Positions 43,649 through 52,828 of a DNA stretch of 64,000 nucleotides are shown here, in pieces. How positions within the stretch are numbered: the stretch's first letter is position 1; every line of letters starts with the position of its first letter. Below the pieces are notes generated by a model. The model was not told the origin of the DNA. It saw nothing but the letters and a program-made list of their open reading frames with translations, and searched no databases. Origin of the DNA: Aurantimonas sp036549475. GTDB taxonomy: Bacteria; Pseudomonadota; Alphaproteobacteria; Rhizobiales; Rhizobiaceae. The translations under genes and the position numbers were made by a program. The stretch spans positions 127,611 to 191,610 of the forward strand of contig NZ_JAZHLI010000002.1 of the NCBI RefSeq assembly GCF_036549475.1, in the 5' to 3' direction.

Positions 43649-43662
43649 TTGCGCCAGATCAA
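43649..43662. promoter_or_regulatory. FNR/FixK-like box 1
   Basis: TTGCGCCAGATCAA matches TTGnn-N4-nnCAA, the FNR/FixK palindrome, in its common TTGCG/ATCAA variant. It lies 83 bases before the hypothetical gene at 43745 and 153 bases from the K+ channel start, so it could serve either. Confidence 0.6.
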
Positions 43663-43744
43663 TCCCGTCCGGCCGATCGTCCCGCATGGTGAGGCGACCG
43701 GCGATGCATCGTGAAACTCGGAGCCGGCGAGGAAGGAGGCTCCC

Positions 43745-44116
43745 ATGGCCACAACCGATCTGAAGACGTTCCTGGCCCGGTGCGAGGCCGCTGCAGGGCC
43801 GGACGCCACTCTGGAGGCGGAGTTCCGCACGGCCCTGCAGGAGCACGTCCCGGCGGTGGAGAACGCCGCGGATGCGGACCGGGCGCTGGGTTCGGCGGAC
43901 GGGGCACTCGCGATGACGGCGAAGGCGCTGCCGAACTGGGACATCGTCCTGCGGGGCGGCACCGGGCCGGGCGCACAATGGCACTGCATGCTGCGCGAAG
44001 GCGAAGGCCACCACGACGACCAGACCGTGGCGGCGGGGCGCGGCAGCACCCCGGCGATGGCCATCTCGACGGCGACGCTGAAGGTGCTCTCCGGCTTCGA
44101 ATCCGGATATCGCTGA
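43745..44116 (+). CDS. Hypothetical protein, phage ABA-sandwich-like
   Basis: A 123-residue soluble protein. I do not recognise it firmly. The region ALPNWDIVLRGGTGPGAQWHC followed by a later TPAMAISTATLKVL resembles small ABA-sandwich proteins (NW...W pattern). No signal peptide. A very strong ribosome site (AAGGAGG) precedes the ATG. It is the first gene after FNR-like box 1 and stands 129 bp before PEP synthase, probably in the same transcript. Confidence 0.75.
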   Translation: MATTDLKTFLARCEAAAGPDATLEAEFRTALQEHVPAVENAADADRALGSADGALAMTAKALPNWDIVLRGGTGPGAQWHCMLREGEGHHDDQTVAAGRGSTPAMAISTATLKVLSGFESGYR

Positions 44117-44245
44117 ACAGATCCCGCTTCGAACTGCGAGGCTGCACGACCCCCCCGATCATCCTCCGGCCAAACTGCGGAACGGCCGGTCGGGCACGAA
44201 CGCGCAAGGCCGGCGACGCTGCCGGGAATTGAAGGAGACGGGCTC

Positions 44246-46663
44246 ATGGCCGACAAGGAAATCCTCTGGTTCGAAGTGATCGGCCGCGGCGACGTGGCGC
44301 GGGTCGGCGGCAAGAATGCCTCGCTCGGCGAAATGGTGGCGACGCTGGCCCCGGCCGGCGTTTCGGTCCCACCGGGATTTGCCACCACTGCCGACGCCTA
44401 CTGGCGCTTTGTAGCGGCCAACGGCCTCGACGCGGTGGTGCGCCGGACGCTGGACGAGCGCGCGGCCGGCAAGATCACCCTGGCCGAAGCCGGCAGCACG
44501 ATCCGCGCTGCCTTCGTGCGTGGGGACTGGCCGGCCGACACCGCGGCCGCGATCGGCAGTGCCTATCGGGAGTTGTCGCGCCGCTCGTCGATCGACGCCG
44601 TCGACGTGGCGGTGCGCTCGAGCGCAACGGCGGAAGACCTGCCGGATGCCAGCTTCGCCGGGCAGCAGGAGACCTTCCTGAACGTGTCCGGTCCGTCGGC
44701 CGTGCTGGACGCCTGTCGCCGCTGCTATGCCTCGCTGTTCACCGACCGGGCGATTTCCTACCGCGAGGCCAAGGGGTTCGACCATTTCAAGGTGGCGCTG
44801 TCCGTCGGCGTCCAGCGGATGGTGCGGTCCGATCTGTGCGGGTCCGGCGTGATGTTCTCGCTCGACACCGACACGGGCTTTGACAGCGTCATCCTGATCA
44901 ATGCCGCCTGGGGACTCGGCGAGAACGTCGTCCAGGGCGCGGTCGATCCGGACGAGTATCAGGTCTTCAAGCCCTTCCTCGACGACACGGCGTTGACGCC
45001 GATCATCCACCGGGCGCTGGGTGCCAAGGAAAAGAAGATGGTCTATGCCGAAGGCGGCGACCGCCCGGTGAAGAATGTCCCGACGTCGCTCGCCGAGCGC
45101 CGGCAATTCGTGCTCGACGATGCCGACATCCTGGCCTTGGCCCGCTGGGCGGTGATCATCGAGACCCATTACGGCTGCCCGATGGACATGGAGTGGGCCA
45201 AGGACGGCCGAGACGGATCGTTGTTCATCGTCCAGGCCCGGCCCGAGACAGTGCAGTCCCGACGCGAAACCGGCGCGGTGAAGCGCTATCGTGTCGGCCG
45301 CCACGGCCGCGAACTCTGCGCGGGCCTGTCGATCGGCGAGGCCGCCATTTCCGGCCCGGTCTGCCTGATCCGCAATGCCAGCGAGATCGCGGGCTTCGTC
45401 GACGGCTCGGTGCTGGTCACGGAGATCACCGACCCCGACTGGGTGCCGATCATGAAGCGCGCCGCGGCGATCGTCACCGACCATGGCGGGCGCACCTCGC
45501 ATGCGGCCATCGTCAGCCGCGAGCTCGGCCTGCCGGCGGTTGTCGGGACGGGCAACGCCACCGAAATCCTGCACGACGAGCAGCAGGTGACGGTCTCCTG
45601 CGCCGAGGGCGCGACCGGTTTCGTCTACGAGGGCAAGGCCGAGGTGACGGTCGACGCGCTCGATCTCGGCGACGTCCCGCCGTCGCGCACCCACATCATG
45701 CTGAACCTCGCCAATCCCGCCGCGGCGATGCGCTGGTGGCGGCTGCCGGCCGACGGCGTGGGGCTGGCGCGGATGGAGTTCGTCATCAACAATGCCATCA
45801 AGATCCATCCGATGGCCCTGGTGCATCCCGAGCGGGTCGACGACGCGGCCGCGCAACAGGAGATCGCCGAGATCACCCGCGCCTACGACGACAAGCCGGC
45901 CTTCTTCGTCGACCGGCTGGCCGAGGGTCTGGCCCGCATCGCAGCGACCGTGCACCCGAAGCCGTGCATCGTGCGGATGAGCGACTTCAAGACCAATGAA
46001 TACGCCCATCTTCTCGGCGGCTCAGCCTTCGAGCCCAAGGAAGAGAACCCGATGCTGGGGTTCCGCGGGGCGTCGCGCTACCACTCGCCCCAGTATCGCG
46101 AGGGCTTTGCACTGGAATGCCGGGCGATCCGCAAGTTGCGCGAGGAGATGGGCTTCGCCAATGTCATCGTCATGATCCCGTTCTGTCGAACCCTCGAGGA
46201 AGCCGATCGCGTTCTTGAGGTGATGGGCGAGAACGGACTCGTTCGCGGCGAGAACGGCCTGCAGGTGTACGTCATGTGCGAAATTCCCGCGAACGTCATC
46301 CTGGCGGCCGAGTTCGCCAAACGGTTCGACGGATTTTCGATCGGCTCCAACGACCTGACCCAGCTGACGCTCGGCATCGACCGGGATTCGGACCTCCTGG
46401 CAGCATCCTTCGACGAGGAGAACGAGGCGGTGAAATGGATGATCCGCCGGGTGATCAGCGAAGCACACCGGGCCGGTGCCAAGGTCGGGCTTTGCGGCCA
46501 GGCGCCCAGCGACAATCCCGCCTTCGCCGCCTTCCTCGTCGAATGCGGCATCGATTCGATCTCTGTCAGTCCGGACAGCTTCGTTGCCGTGAAGCAGCAT
46601 GTCGCGCGCGCCGAGGCCGGGACGGATACGGCGTCGCATCCTGCAGAACCCGCACTGACATGA
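44246..46663 (+). CDS. ppsA: Phosphoenolpyruvate synthase
   Basis: Makes PEP from pyruvate and ATP for gluconeogenesis, 805 residues. The N-terminal ATP-grasp domain begins VGGKNASLGEMV and contains VAVRSSATAEDLPDASFAGQQ. The central swivelling domain has the phosphohistidine motif GGRTSHAAIVSRELGLPAVVG. The C-terminal TIM barrel has NPMLGFRGASRY and FSIGSNDLTQLTLG. A GAAGGAGA ribosome site precedes the ATG. Its presence in the FNR-box island suggests use under oxygen limitation; that is inference. Confidence 0.96.
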   Translation: MADKEILWFEVIGRGDVARVGGKNASLGEMVATLAPAGVSVPPGFATTADAYWRFVAANGLDAVVRRTLDERAAGKITLAEAGSTIRAAFVRGDWPADTAAAIGSAYRELSRRSSIDAVDVAVRSSATAEDLPDASFAGQQETFLNVSGPSAVLDACRRCYASLFTDRAISYREAKGFDHFKVALSVGVQRMVRSDLCGSGVMFSLDTDTGFDSVILINAAWGLGENVVQGAVDPDEYQVFKPFLDDTALTPIIHRALGAKEKKMVYAEGGDRPVKNVPTSLAERRQFVLDDADILALARWAVIIETHYGCPMDMEWAKDGRDGSLFIVQARPETVQSRRETGAVKRYRVGRHGRELCAGLSIGEAAISGPVCLIRNASEIAGFVDGSVLVTEITDPDWVPIMKRAAAIVTDHGGRTSHAAIVSRELGLPAVVGTGNATEILHDEQQVTVSCAEGATGFVYEGKAEVTVDALDLGDVPPSRTHIMLNLANPAAAMRWWRLPADGVGLARMEFVINNAIKIHPMALVHPERVDDAAAQQEIAEITRAYDDKPAFFVDRLAEGLARIAATVHPKPCIVRMSDFKTNEYAHLLGGSAFEPKEENPMLGFRGASRYHSPQYREGFALECRAIRKLREEMGFANVIVMIPFCRTLEEADRVLEVMGENGLVRGENGLQVYVMCEIPANVILAAEFAKRFDGFSIGSNDLTQLTLGIDRDSDLLAASFDEENEAVKWMIRRVISEAHRAGAKVGLCGQAPSDNPAFAAFLVECGIDSISVSPDSFVAVKQHVARAEAGTDTASHPAEPALT

Positions 46664-46691
46664 TCGGGCGGAGAGCTGGCGGGCCTCGGCC

Positions 46692-47138
46692 ATGACCGAA
46701 ACCTTCGTCGTCTGCGCCAAGTGCGGCGGCGTCAACCGCGTGGCGCCGGAACGGCCAGCCCTGGCCGCCAAATGCGGGCAGTGCGGAACGAAGCTGTTTG
46801 CCGGTCATCCCGAGGATATTGGCGCTGCGCTCTTCGATCGTCAGCTCGCGCGCAGCAGCATTCCGGTTCTCGTCGATGTCTGGGCGCCTTGGTGCGGGCC
46901 ATGCCTATCCATGGCGCCGGCCTACGAGGCCGCCGCCGGGGAACTGGAGCCGCGGGTCCGGCTGATCAAGCTGAATTCCGAGGCCGAGCCGGCGGTCGCC
47001 TCCCGCCTCGCAATCCGCGGCATCCCGACGATGATCCTGTTCTGGAAGAGCCGGGAGGTGGCGCGAATCTCCGGCGCGATGACGCGGACGCAGATCGTCC
47101 TCTGGGTCAAGGATCAGTTGTCGACGATCGGCGCCTGA
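46692..47138 (+). CDS. trxC: Thioredoxin TrxC (thioredoxin 2)
   Basis: Zinc-ribbon thioredoxin, 148 residues, reducing disulfides and resisting oxidative stress. Zinc cysteines are Cys8, 11, 28 and 31; the active site is WCGPC (67-71), followed by the cis-Pro motif IRGIPTMILF. It follows ppsA by 28 bases and probably shares its transcript. Confidence 0.96.
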   Translation: MTETFVVCAKCGGVNRVAPERPALAAKCGQCGTKLFAGHPEDIGAALFDRQLARSSIPVLVDVWAPWCGPCLSMAPAYEAAAGELEPRVRLIKLNSEAEPAVASRLAIRGIPTMILFWKSREVARISGAMTRTQIVLWVKDQLSTIGA

Positions 47139-47244
47139 GCTCTGCGCGATGGCGCGCGCCGCGCGCGCGTTGCGGTGACGGCTCGCGGGAGAGATGATCG
47201 CAACACGGCGTTGCAGGAGACATGGCGTGGATGGGGACAGGCGC

Positions 47245-48162
47245 ATGAAGGATCCGTACGAGACCCTTGGCGTGGCGCGGACCGCCTCAGGCAAGGAGAT
47301 CAAGGACGCGTTCAAGAAGCTGGCGCGCCGGTACCACCCCGACCTGCATCCCGGCGACAGCAAGGCGCAGGCGACATTCCAGGACATCTCCGCGGCCAAC
47401 GACATCCTCAAGGACAAGGAGAAGCGCCGCCGGTTCGACGCCGGCGAGATCGACGCCACCGGAGCCGAGCGGCCGCAGGAACGCTTCTATCGCGACTTCG
47501 CCGACGGGCCGTCATATGCCTCGCATGCGTCCCAGGACGGATTTGCCGACAGGGAGGATCTCGACGACTTCCTGCAGCAGGCGTTCGGCGGCGCCGGCCG
47601 GCGATCGCGGCGCAGCTACCGGGCGAAAGGCCAGGACCTCAGCTACGCCATGCCCGTCACCTTCCTGGAAGCGGCAAACGGCGCGACCCGCACCGTCACG
47701 CTGCCGGAGGGCAAGACCTTGCGCGTGACGATCCCCGAAGGAGCGCAGGATCGGCATATGCTGCGGTTGAAGGGGCAGGGCATGCCGGGCTTCGACGGTG
47801 GCCCGCCGGGCGATGCCTATGTCGAACTGCACGTGGCCCCGCATCCCTTTTTCCGGGCCAGGGATGGCAACATTCACGTCCATGTGCCCGTCACGCTCAA
47901 GGAAGCGGTGCTGGGTGCCAGGATCGAGGTGCCGACCATCTCCGGCCCCGTCAGGCTGACAATTCCCAAGGGGGCGACGACGGGCACGACGCTGCGGCTG
48001 CGCGACAAGGGCATCCGTGACCAGAAGACCGGCCAACGCGGCCACCAGCTGGTCACGCTGAATATCGCTCTGCCGACCGGTGACGAGCCCGAACTCGCCG
48101 CATTCCTGGAGACGTGGCAGCCGAAAACGTCGCAGGATCCGCGCAGGGAGATGCTGTCATGA
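47245..48162 (+). CDS. cbpA: DnaJ-class co-chaperone CbpA
   Basis: J-domain co-chaperone for DnaK, 305 residues. The J domain (1-66) has HPD at 31-33. There is no zinc-finger domain; two beta-sandwich domains follow (GQDLSYAMPVTFLEAANGA; VHVPVTLKEAVLGARIEVPT). The stop overlaps the cbpM start (ATGA), so the pair is coupled as in other bacteria. Confidence 0.95.
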   Translation: MKDPYETLGVARTASGKEIKDAFKKLARRYHPDLHPGDSKAQATFQDISAANDILKDKEKRRRFDAGEIDATGAERPQERFYRDFADGPSYASHASQDGFADREDLDDFLQQAFGGAGRRSRRSYRAKGQDLSYAMPVTFLEAANGATRTVTLPEGKTLRVTIPEGAQDRHMLRLKGQGMPGFDGGPPGDAYVELHVAPHPFFRARDGNIHVHVPVTLKEAVLGARIEVPTISGPVRLTIPKGATTGTTLRLRDKGIRDQKTGQRGHQLVTLNIALPTGDEPELAAFLETWQPKTSQDPRREMLS

Positions 48163-48506
48163 TGGATGTCGATGCACTGGTCGCTGCGATCACGACACTT
48201 CAGCGGCACGATCTGGACGCGTGGATACGGGACGAACTCGTCGCGCCGCGGACGCAGGAAGGCAGGCCGCACTTTTCGGAGATGGAATGCGCGCGGGTCC
48301 GGCTGATCTGCACGCTCCATTATGACCTGGAAATGGAGGCAGAGGCCCTGCCGGTCGTCCTGTCGCTGGTCGACCAGCTCTACGACACGCGCCAGCAGTT
48401 GCTGTCGCTGGCCGCCGCCGTGTCGGCGCAGGACGAGCCCGTCCGGGCCGCCATCATGGCGTCGCTGACGTCGTCGGGCGGGGTTTCGGAAACGGACGAG
48501 GATTGA
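48159..48506 (+). CDS. cbpM: Chaperone modulator CbpM
   Basis: A 115-residue helical protein that in E. coli binds and inhibits the J domain of CbpA. It contains FSEMECARVRLICTLHYDL and the VLSLVDQLYDTRQQL coiled segment. Two tandem ATGs (48159, 48162) exist; the first overlaps the cbpA stop. Coupling to cbpA supports the call. Confidence 0.9.
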   Translation: MMDVDALVAAITTLQRHDLDAWIRDELVAPRTQEGRPHFSEMECARVRLICTLHYDLEMEAEALPVVLSLVDQLYDTRQQLLSLAAAVSAQDEPVRAAIMASLTSSGGVSETDED

Positions 48507-48586
48507 TCTCCCGCGAGACGGCCAGGGTCGCTGCCGCCCGATCCCTGGGAAGGCGCGGCGGCGATCGTCATTTGTCCGCGGCGCGG

Positions 48587-48600
48587 TTGATCTGCCTCAA
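48587..48600. promoter_or_regulatory. FNR/FixK-like box 2
   Basis: TTGATCTGCCTCAA is TTGAT-N4-nTCAA, a near-perfect FNR/FixK palindrome with one deviating base. It lies 64 bases before the DUF2267 gene in a 157-base gap after cbpM, where no terminator was seen. Confidence 0.65.
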
Positions 48601-48663
48601 GGAGACCGGCCGGCGGCCGGCGCAGGATCACACCATGTCCTCTCCCAACGCGGGTCTTGCGCC

Positions 48664-49098
48664 ATGAGCCACACCACGATCAGCAGCTTCACCCGGAGCG
48701 CCGAGCAGGCGCAGCACTGGGTCAACGAACTCCGCGACGATCTCGGCTGGACGGGCGAAAAGGATGCCTATCGGCTGCTCCGGGCGGTGCTGCACGCCCT
48801 GCGCGACTGGCTGTCCCTCGAAGAAGTGGCGGATCTGTCCGCCCAGCTGCCGATGATGATCCGCGGCGTGTTCTTCGAGAACTGGCAGCCGTCCCTCATC
48901 TGGCAGGTCACCGATCGGTCGAAGGACGACTTCACGCTGCGCGTCCAGAAGGAGTTTGGCAGCGAGGCGATGGACGACCCGGACAAGGCCGTCGCCGCGG
49001 TCTTCCGGCTGATCGACAAGCACATCTCGCCCGGCGAGGCGCGACAGGTGCGCGGTCAGCTGCGCAAGTCGCTGCAGGGGCTGTGGCCCTCGCACTGA
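48664..49098 (+). CDS. DUF2267 protein
   Basis: A 144-residue helical protein of the DUF2267 family: RLLRAVLHALRDWLSLEEVADL, SAQLPMMIRGVFFENW and a C-terminal Gln/Arg helix. Function unknown; the family often occurs near universal stress proteins and oxygen-regulated genes. It is preceded by FNR-like box 2 and converges on the phospholipase D-like gene. Confidence 0.9.
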   Translation: MSHTTISSFTRSAEQAQHWVNELRDDLGWTGEKDAYRLLRAVLHALRDWLSLEEVADLSAQLPMMIRGVFFENWQPSLIWQVTDRSKDDFTLRVQKEFGSEAMDDPDKAVAAVFRLIDKHISPGEARQVRGQLRKSLQGLWPSH

Positions 49099-49141
49099 GC
49101 GGTCGCCGCAGAACGGCGGCGTCGCCCGTATCGCGCTTCGG

Positions 49142-50575
49142 CTAGCCGAACAGCTTGTGGAACGCCCGGGCCAGCTTGCGCGGGCGAAGCGGGTCGGCGA
49201 GGTCGGACTCGGCCATCATCTCCTCGTCCGGCGTCAGTTCGCGCATCGGCAGCGGCAACAGCCGGCGGCCGTACTGCTTCTGCGCGGAGGCGTCGACAAG
49301 GGCGATCATCGAGCCGCCGTCGGCGAGTGCATCGCGAACTTCGTCCTCCGACAGGCCCAGATGCTCGGCCAGGAGATCGTCGCGGATATGGGCGATCCGG
49401 GCTTCGGCCTGCGGGTCGCCATCGGCGTCGACGACGACGTCGCACTCGCTGTCGAAGCCCATCGAGCGGTTGTTGAGATTGGCCGAACCGATCTTCAGGA
49501 GCTGCTCGTCGGCGATCATGATTTTGGCGTGGACGTAGATCGGCGTTCCGGCCTCATTGACGGGATACACGAGGCGGAACCGGTCATTGTGGTCTGCCTC
49601 ACGAGCAACCCCCATCATGCGGATGCGCGAGGAATCCATGAACTGGGCTTCCAGCCAGCCGTCGGCGGTGTCCGGGTTGATCACGACGATCTCCGGCCCG
49701 TCGGGCTCGGCAAGGCGTTCGGCGATCGCGTCGGCAATCCGGCGCGAGGCGAAATACTGGCTCTCGATGTAGAGCCGGCGCCGGGCCTTGGCGATCATGG
49801 CCAGCGTCGCCCGTTCGATCTCGTTCGCCTGCGGGCGTTCGAGATGCTCGGGCAGGGTGCGGCAGATCGAAACGTCGATCGTCTCGAAATCGGCCGTCAC
49901 ATCGCTGGGCCAGATGTCGAAGTCGCCGGCGAACGGGCCGAGCATCTCGCCGGTCGCATGGGCCCAGCGGCTGCGGGCGAGATCGGAGAGCGCCTTGGCG
50001 GCCGGTCCGGTCATGCAGGTCGTCGCGTCGTGCCACGGTCCGAGCGGGGTCTTGCGCGGCGAAACTCGGGCCGGATCGTTCTCGGCGTGCTCACGGGTGT
50101 CCCAGCGACCGGTCGTCATGTCGATGCCGCCGCAGAAGGCGATTGCCTCGTCGATGACGAGGAGCTTCATGTGGTGGGTCGACAGGGGCGGATGCACGCC
50201 GTCGAGCCGCATTTCCACCGGGCCCGAGAGCTTCCAGCGCAACATGGTCAGGGGAGTCTCGCCGCGCCCGATCGAGTAGACAGCGCCGGCATCCCATTTC
50301 AGGATGCGGATATCGAGCGCCGGGCGGCGCTTGCCCAGCCAGGTGAGAAATGGGCCCACCGCATTCGGGCCGGCCAGCGTCTTGCCCTTTGGCTCCAGTT
50401 CGATGCGGGCATCGAAGTCCCAGCCGATCAGCAGGATCGAATGCCGTGCCTGCAGCATGGCGTCCTTCGCCGCCTTGAAGAAGTCGGCGGCGTCGATGAT
50501 GACGGCCATCCTGTCGGCGCGTTCGCGGCGCCAGAACCAGTCGTCGGTCTGCCTGTCGATCACAAGCGGGTTCAT
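49142..50575 (-). CDS. Phospholipase D/cardiolipin synthase-like protein
   Basis: A 477-residue protein with two HKD motifs: HHMKLLVIDE in the N-terminal half and HAKIMIADEQLLKIGSANLNNRS in the C-terminal half, the catalytic pair of the PLD superfamily. No transmembrane helix or signal peptide is evident. It may be a phospholipase or a cytosolic lipid synthase; substrate unknown. The ATG at 50575 is preferred over 50587 because GGAAGA lies 7 bases before it. Confidence 0.9.
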   Translation of the reverse strand: MNPLVIDRQTDDWFWRRERADRMAVIIDAADFFKAAKDAMLQARHSILLIGWDFDARIELEPKGKTLAGPNAVGPFLTWLGKRRPALDIRILKWDAGAVYSIGRGETPLTMLRWKLSGPVEMRLDGVHPPLSTHHMKLLVIDEAIAFCGGIDMTTGRWDTREHAENDPARVSPRKTPLGPWHDATTCMTGPAAKALSDLARSRWAHATGEMLGPFAGDFDIWPSDVTADFETIDVSICRTLPEHLERPQANEIERATLAMIAKARRRLYIESQYFASRRIADAIAERLAEPDGPEIVVINPDTADGWLEAQFMDSSRIRMMGVAREADHNDRFRLVYPVNEAGTPIYVHAKIMIADEQLLKIGSANLNNRSMGFDSECDVVVDADGDPQAEARIAHIRDDLLAEHLGLSEDEVRDALADGGSMIALVDASAQKQYGRRLLPLPMRELTPDEEMMAESDLADPLRPRKLARAFHKLFG

Positions 50576-50695
50576 GCAGTCTTCCATCGCCGTTCTGTTG
50601 ACGCGAACGAAGCTAGCAACGCGGCGGCGCGCGGGAAGGCCAGCGTGGGACGATCTTGCGCCGGACGCCCCGACACTCCTGTCAACAGGCGCATG

Positions 50696-51631
50696 TCAGG
50701 CCTTCGCTCCGGCCCGCGCCAGGTCCTGCCTGGCGATCCGGCACGCGACGGAATAGGCCGGATTGAAGACATTGGCGACGTCGTAACGGACCGTCTGGCC
50801 GAGGAAGTGACTGGCGGCCACCGCGTCCATGCCATAGTCGCGAGAGAGCCAGTCCAGCATCTCGGTGGTGGCGTGCTGCAGCGCCTGGTCGAGGGGGCGG
50901 GCATTGCCGACGGTGAAGATGCATTCGTCGTCTTCTCCGCGCGGCCAGCCGATCGTGCGGCCCTTGTCCAGGGCGACGCGGAACGCGACCTCGAAGGATG
51001 TCTCGATGCCGGTACCGACGATCTCGCCGTCGCCCTGGCTGGCATGGCAGTCGCCGAGAAAGAACAGGGCGCCGGGCCGGAAGACGGGAAAGGACATGGT
51101 CGTGCCGGCCCGGATGCCGCGGTAGTCCATGTTGCCGCCATGGGGGCCGCTGGTGGCGGTGGAGATGGCCTGCCCGAGCGCGGGGGCGACACCGCAGCAG
51201 CCGATCATCGGCGCCAGCGGCAGCACCCAGTCGCGCAGCCGCTCCGACGGCTTCTCCAGGCGGACGGTGCCGGCCTCGCGGTCGATGATCCATTCCACCC
51301 GCTCGCGCTCGGGCATCTGCGCGACGCGCTCCGGATCCAGGACGTTCGGCGCCAGCACCGAGAAGGTCCAGCCGCGGTCGCGACTAGGCGTCATCCGTTC
51401 GATGGTCACGCGCAGCGTATCGCCCGGCTCGGCCCCTTCGACGAAGAACGGCCCGGTCATCGGGTTCGGCCGCGTGGCCAGGGCGGCGCCGGTGGCATCG
51501 ACGCCCCGGGCGTCGAGCGTGTCGGTGATGACCGTATCGCCCGGCGCGATGGCCAGCGCCGGCTCCGCCGGGCCCAGCGTGTTGTAAAAGCGCGTCGGCT
51601 GGAAACGATGTTCGGCCAAGGGGAACTCCAT
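50696..51631 (-). CDS. Acetamidase/formamidase family protein
   Basis: A 311-residue FmdA/AmdA-type amidohydrolase that hydrolyses short amides to acid and ammonia. Family signatures are PNPMTGPFFVEGAEPGDTL, IGCCGVAPALG and ALFFLGDCHASQGDGEIVGTG. Actual substrate unknown. Diverges from the universal stress gene across a 232-base gap containing FNR-like box 3. Confidence 0.92.
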   Translation of the reverse strand: MEFPLAEHRFQPTRFYNTLGPAEPALAIAPGDTVITDTLDARGVDATGAALATRPNPMTGPFFVEGAEPGDTLRVTIERMTPSRDRGWTFSVLAPNVLDPERVAQMPERERVEWIIDREAGTVRLEKPSERLRDWVLPLAPMIGCCGVAPALGQAISTATSGPHGGNMDYRGIRAGTTMSFPVFRPGALFFLGDCHASQGDGEIVGTGIETSFEVAFRVALDKGRTIGWPRGEDDECIFTVGNARPLDQALQHATTEMLDWLSRDYGMDAVAASHFLGQTVRYDVANVFNPAYSVACRIARQDLARAGAKA

Positions 51632-51776
51632 TCATGCGTCGTCGTCCCGACGTATAGCCGCGGCCAAGGGGGCCGGCCAATGGCAGGGCCGACAAAACTG
51701 TGGCCATTGCCGAACGCCCCGCCTTTCGCACCCATCGACGACCCGACCACACCTGTTTCTTCGGGAGTTCCGCGAT

Positions 51777-51790
51777 TTGCGCGAGGTCAA
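51777..51790. promoter_or_regulatory. FNR/FixK-like box 3
   Basis: TTGCGCGAGGTCAA is TTGnn-N4-nnCAA with a TTGCG/GTCAA variant. It lies 74 bases before the universal stress gene and 146 bases before the acetamidase gene on the other strand. A TAGCTT at 51812-51817 stands at a plausible -10 distance for the stress gene. Confidence 0.62.
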
Positions 51791-51863
51791 GGCGTCGTCC
51801 CGGCGGTGGGCTAGCTTTGCGTTAGTGACGGCCGTATCGCGGCCCAGCCAAGGGGAGCTCTCG

Positions 51864-52682
51864 ATGTACAGGACGGTACTGGTCTGCCTCGACAGCAGGG
51901 AGCGCGCCGGCGCCATCCTGCGGACGGCCCTGGCGATCGCGGAGGCGCAAGGGGCGCATCTGATCGGGCTGCATGTCGTCCAGGACGTGGTGGTGAACAT
52001 CCCGACCGAGGTTTCGCTTGAATATATCGACCAGGCCCGCGAGGCCGCGCGTCAGGATGCGGACGCCATTGCGACGGAGTTCGCGCGGGCCGTCGCGGGC
52101 GCAAGCATCGCGACCGAATGGCGGCGGGAAGAGCCCGTGGTCGGCGCGGCCGACGATGTCTGGACCCGGCAGGCGCTCGTGGCCGATCTCGTGGTCGTCG
52201 GGCAGTCCGCGAGCGGCGCCGACGTGCCGCTGACGGATACGCTGATCGAGACCGGACGGCCGGTCCTGTTCGTGCCCTATGCCGGGGAATATGCCCATGT
52301 GGGTCGCCAGCCGCTCATCGCCTGGAACGGAACCCGCGAATCCGCTCGGGCGGTGTTCGATGCGCTACCGCTTCTGAAAGAAGCGTCGACGGTGCGCGTC
52401 CTTTGCGTCGATCCCGACAAGGCGGGCGCCAAGGCCGGTCTGGCACCCGCAGACGACATGGCGCTCGCGCTGGCCCGGCATGGGATCAAGGCGGAAGCTG
52501 CGCGCTCGCACAGCGGCCAGGTGTCCGTTGGCGACGAGATCCTCTCCCAGCTTGCAGATCACGGGCACGATCTGCTGGTGATGGGCTGCTACGGTCATTC
52601 GCGGCTGCGGGAAATGCTGTTTGGCGGCGTAACCCGGCACATCCTCCAGCACATGACCGCTCCGGTGGTGATGTCGCGATAG
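51864..52682 (+). CDS. Universal stress protein, two-domain
   Basis: Cytoplasmic stress protein, 272 residues, with two Usp folds; the second keeps the ATP-binding loop pattern (MGCYGHSRLREMLFGGVTRH, G-2X-G-9X-G-T). The first half starts MYRTVLVCLDSRERAGAIL. AAGGGGAG is the ribosome site. It follows FNR-like box 3 and precedes a P-type ATPase by 146 bases. Confidence 0.92.
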   Translation: MYRTVLVCLDSRERAGAILRTALAIAEAQGAHLIGLHVVQDVVVNIPTEVSLEYIDQAREAARQDADAIATEFARAVAGASIATEWRREEPVVGAADDVWTRQALVADLVVVGQSASGADVPLTDTLIETGRPVLFVPYAGEYAHVGRQPLIAWNGTRESARAVFDALPLLKEASTVRVLCVDPDKAGAKAGLAPADDMALALARHGIKAEAARSHSGQVSVGDEILSQLADHGHDLLVMGCYGHSRLREMLFGGVTRHILQHMTAPVVMSR

Positions 52683-52828
52683 CGGCGCGGCACAGTCGGG
52701 CGGCGCAACGCCGCATCCGCCAACCGGGTCCTCGCTGACGCGGCATGACCGCCACGCTTCGCCGCTGCGCTAACCCACTTCCTTTCTGCCGGGCAGACCG
52801 TCCGCCGATCCTGAATCCGAGCCCAGCG

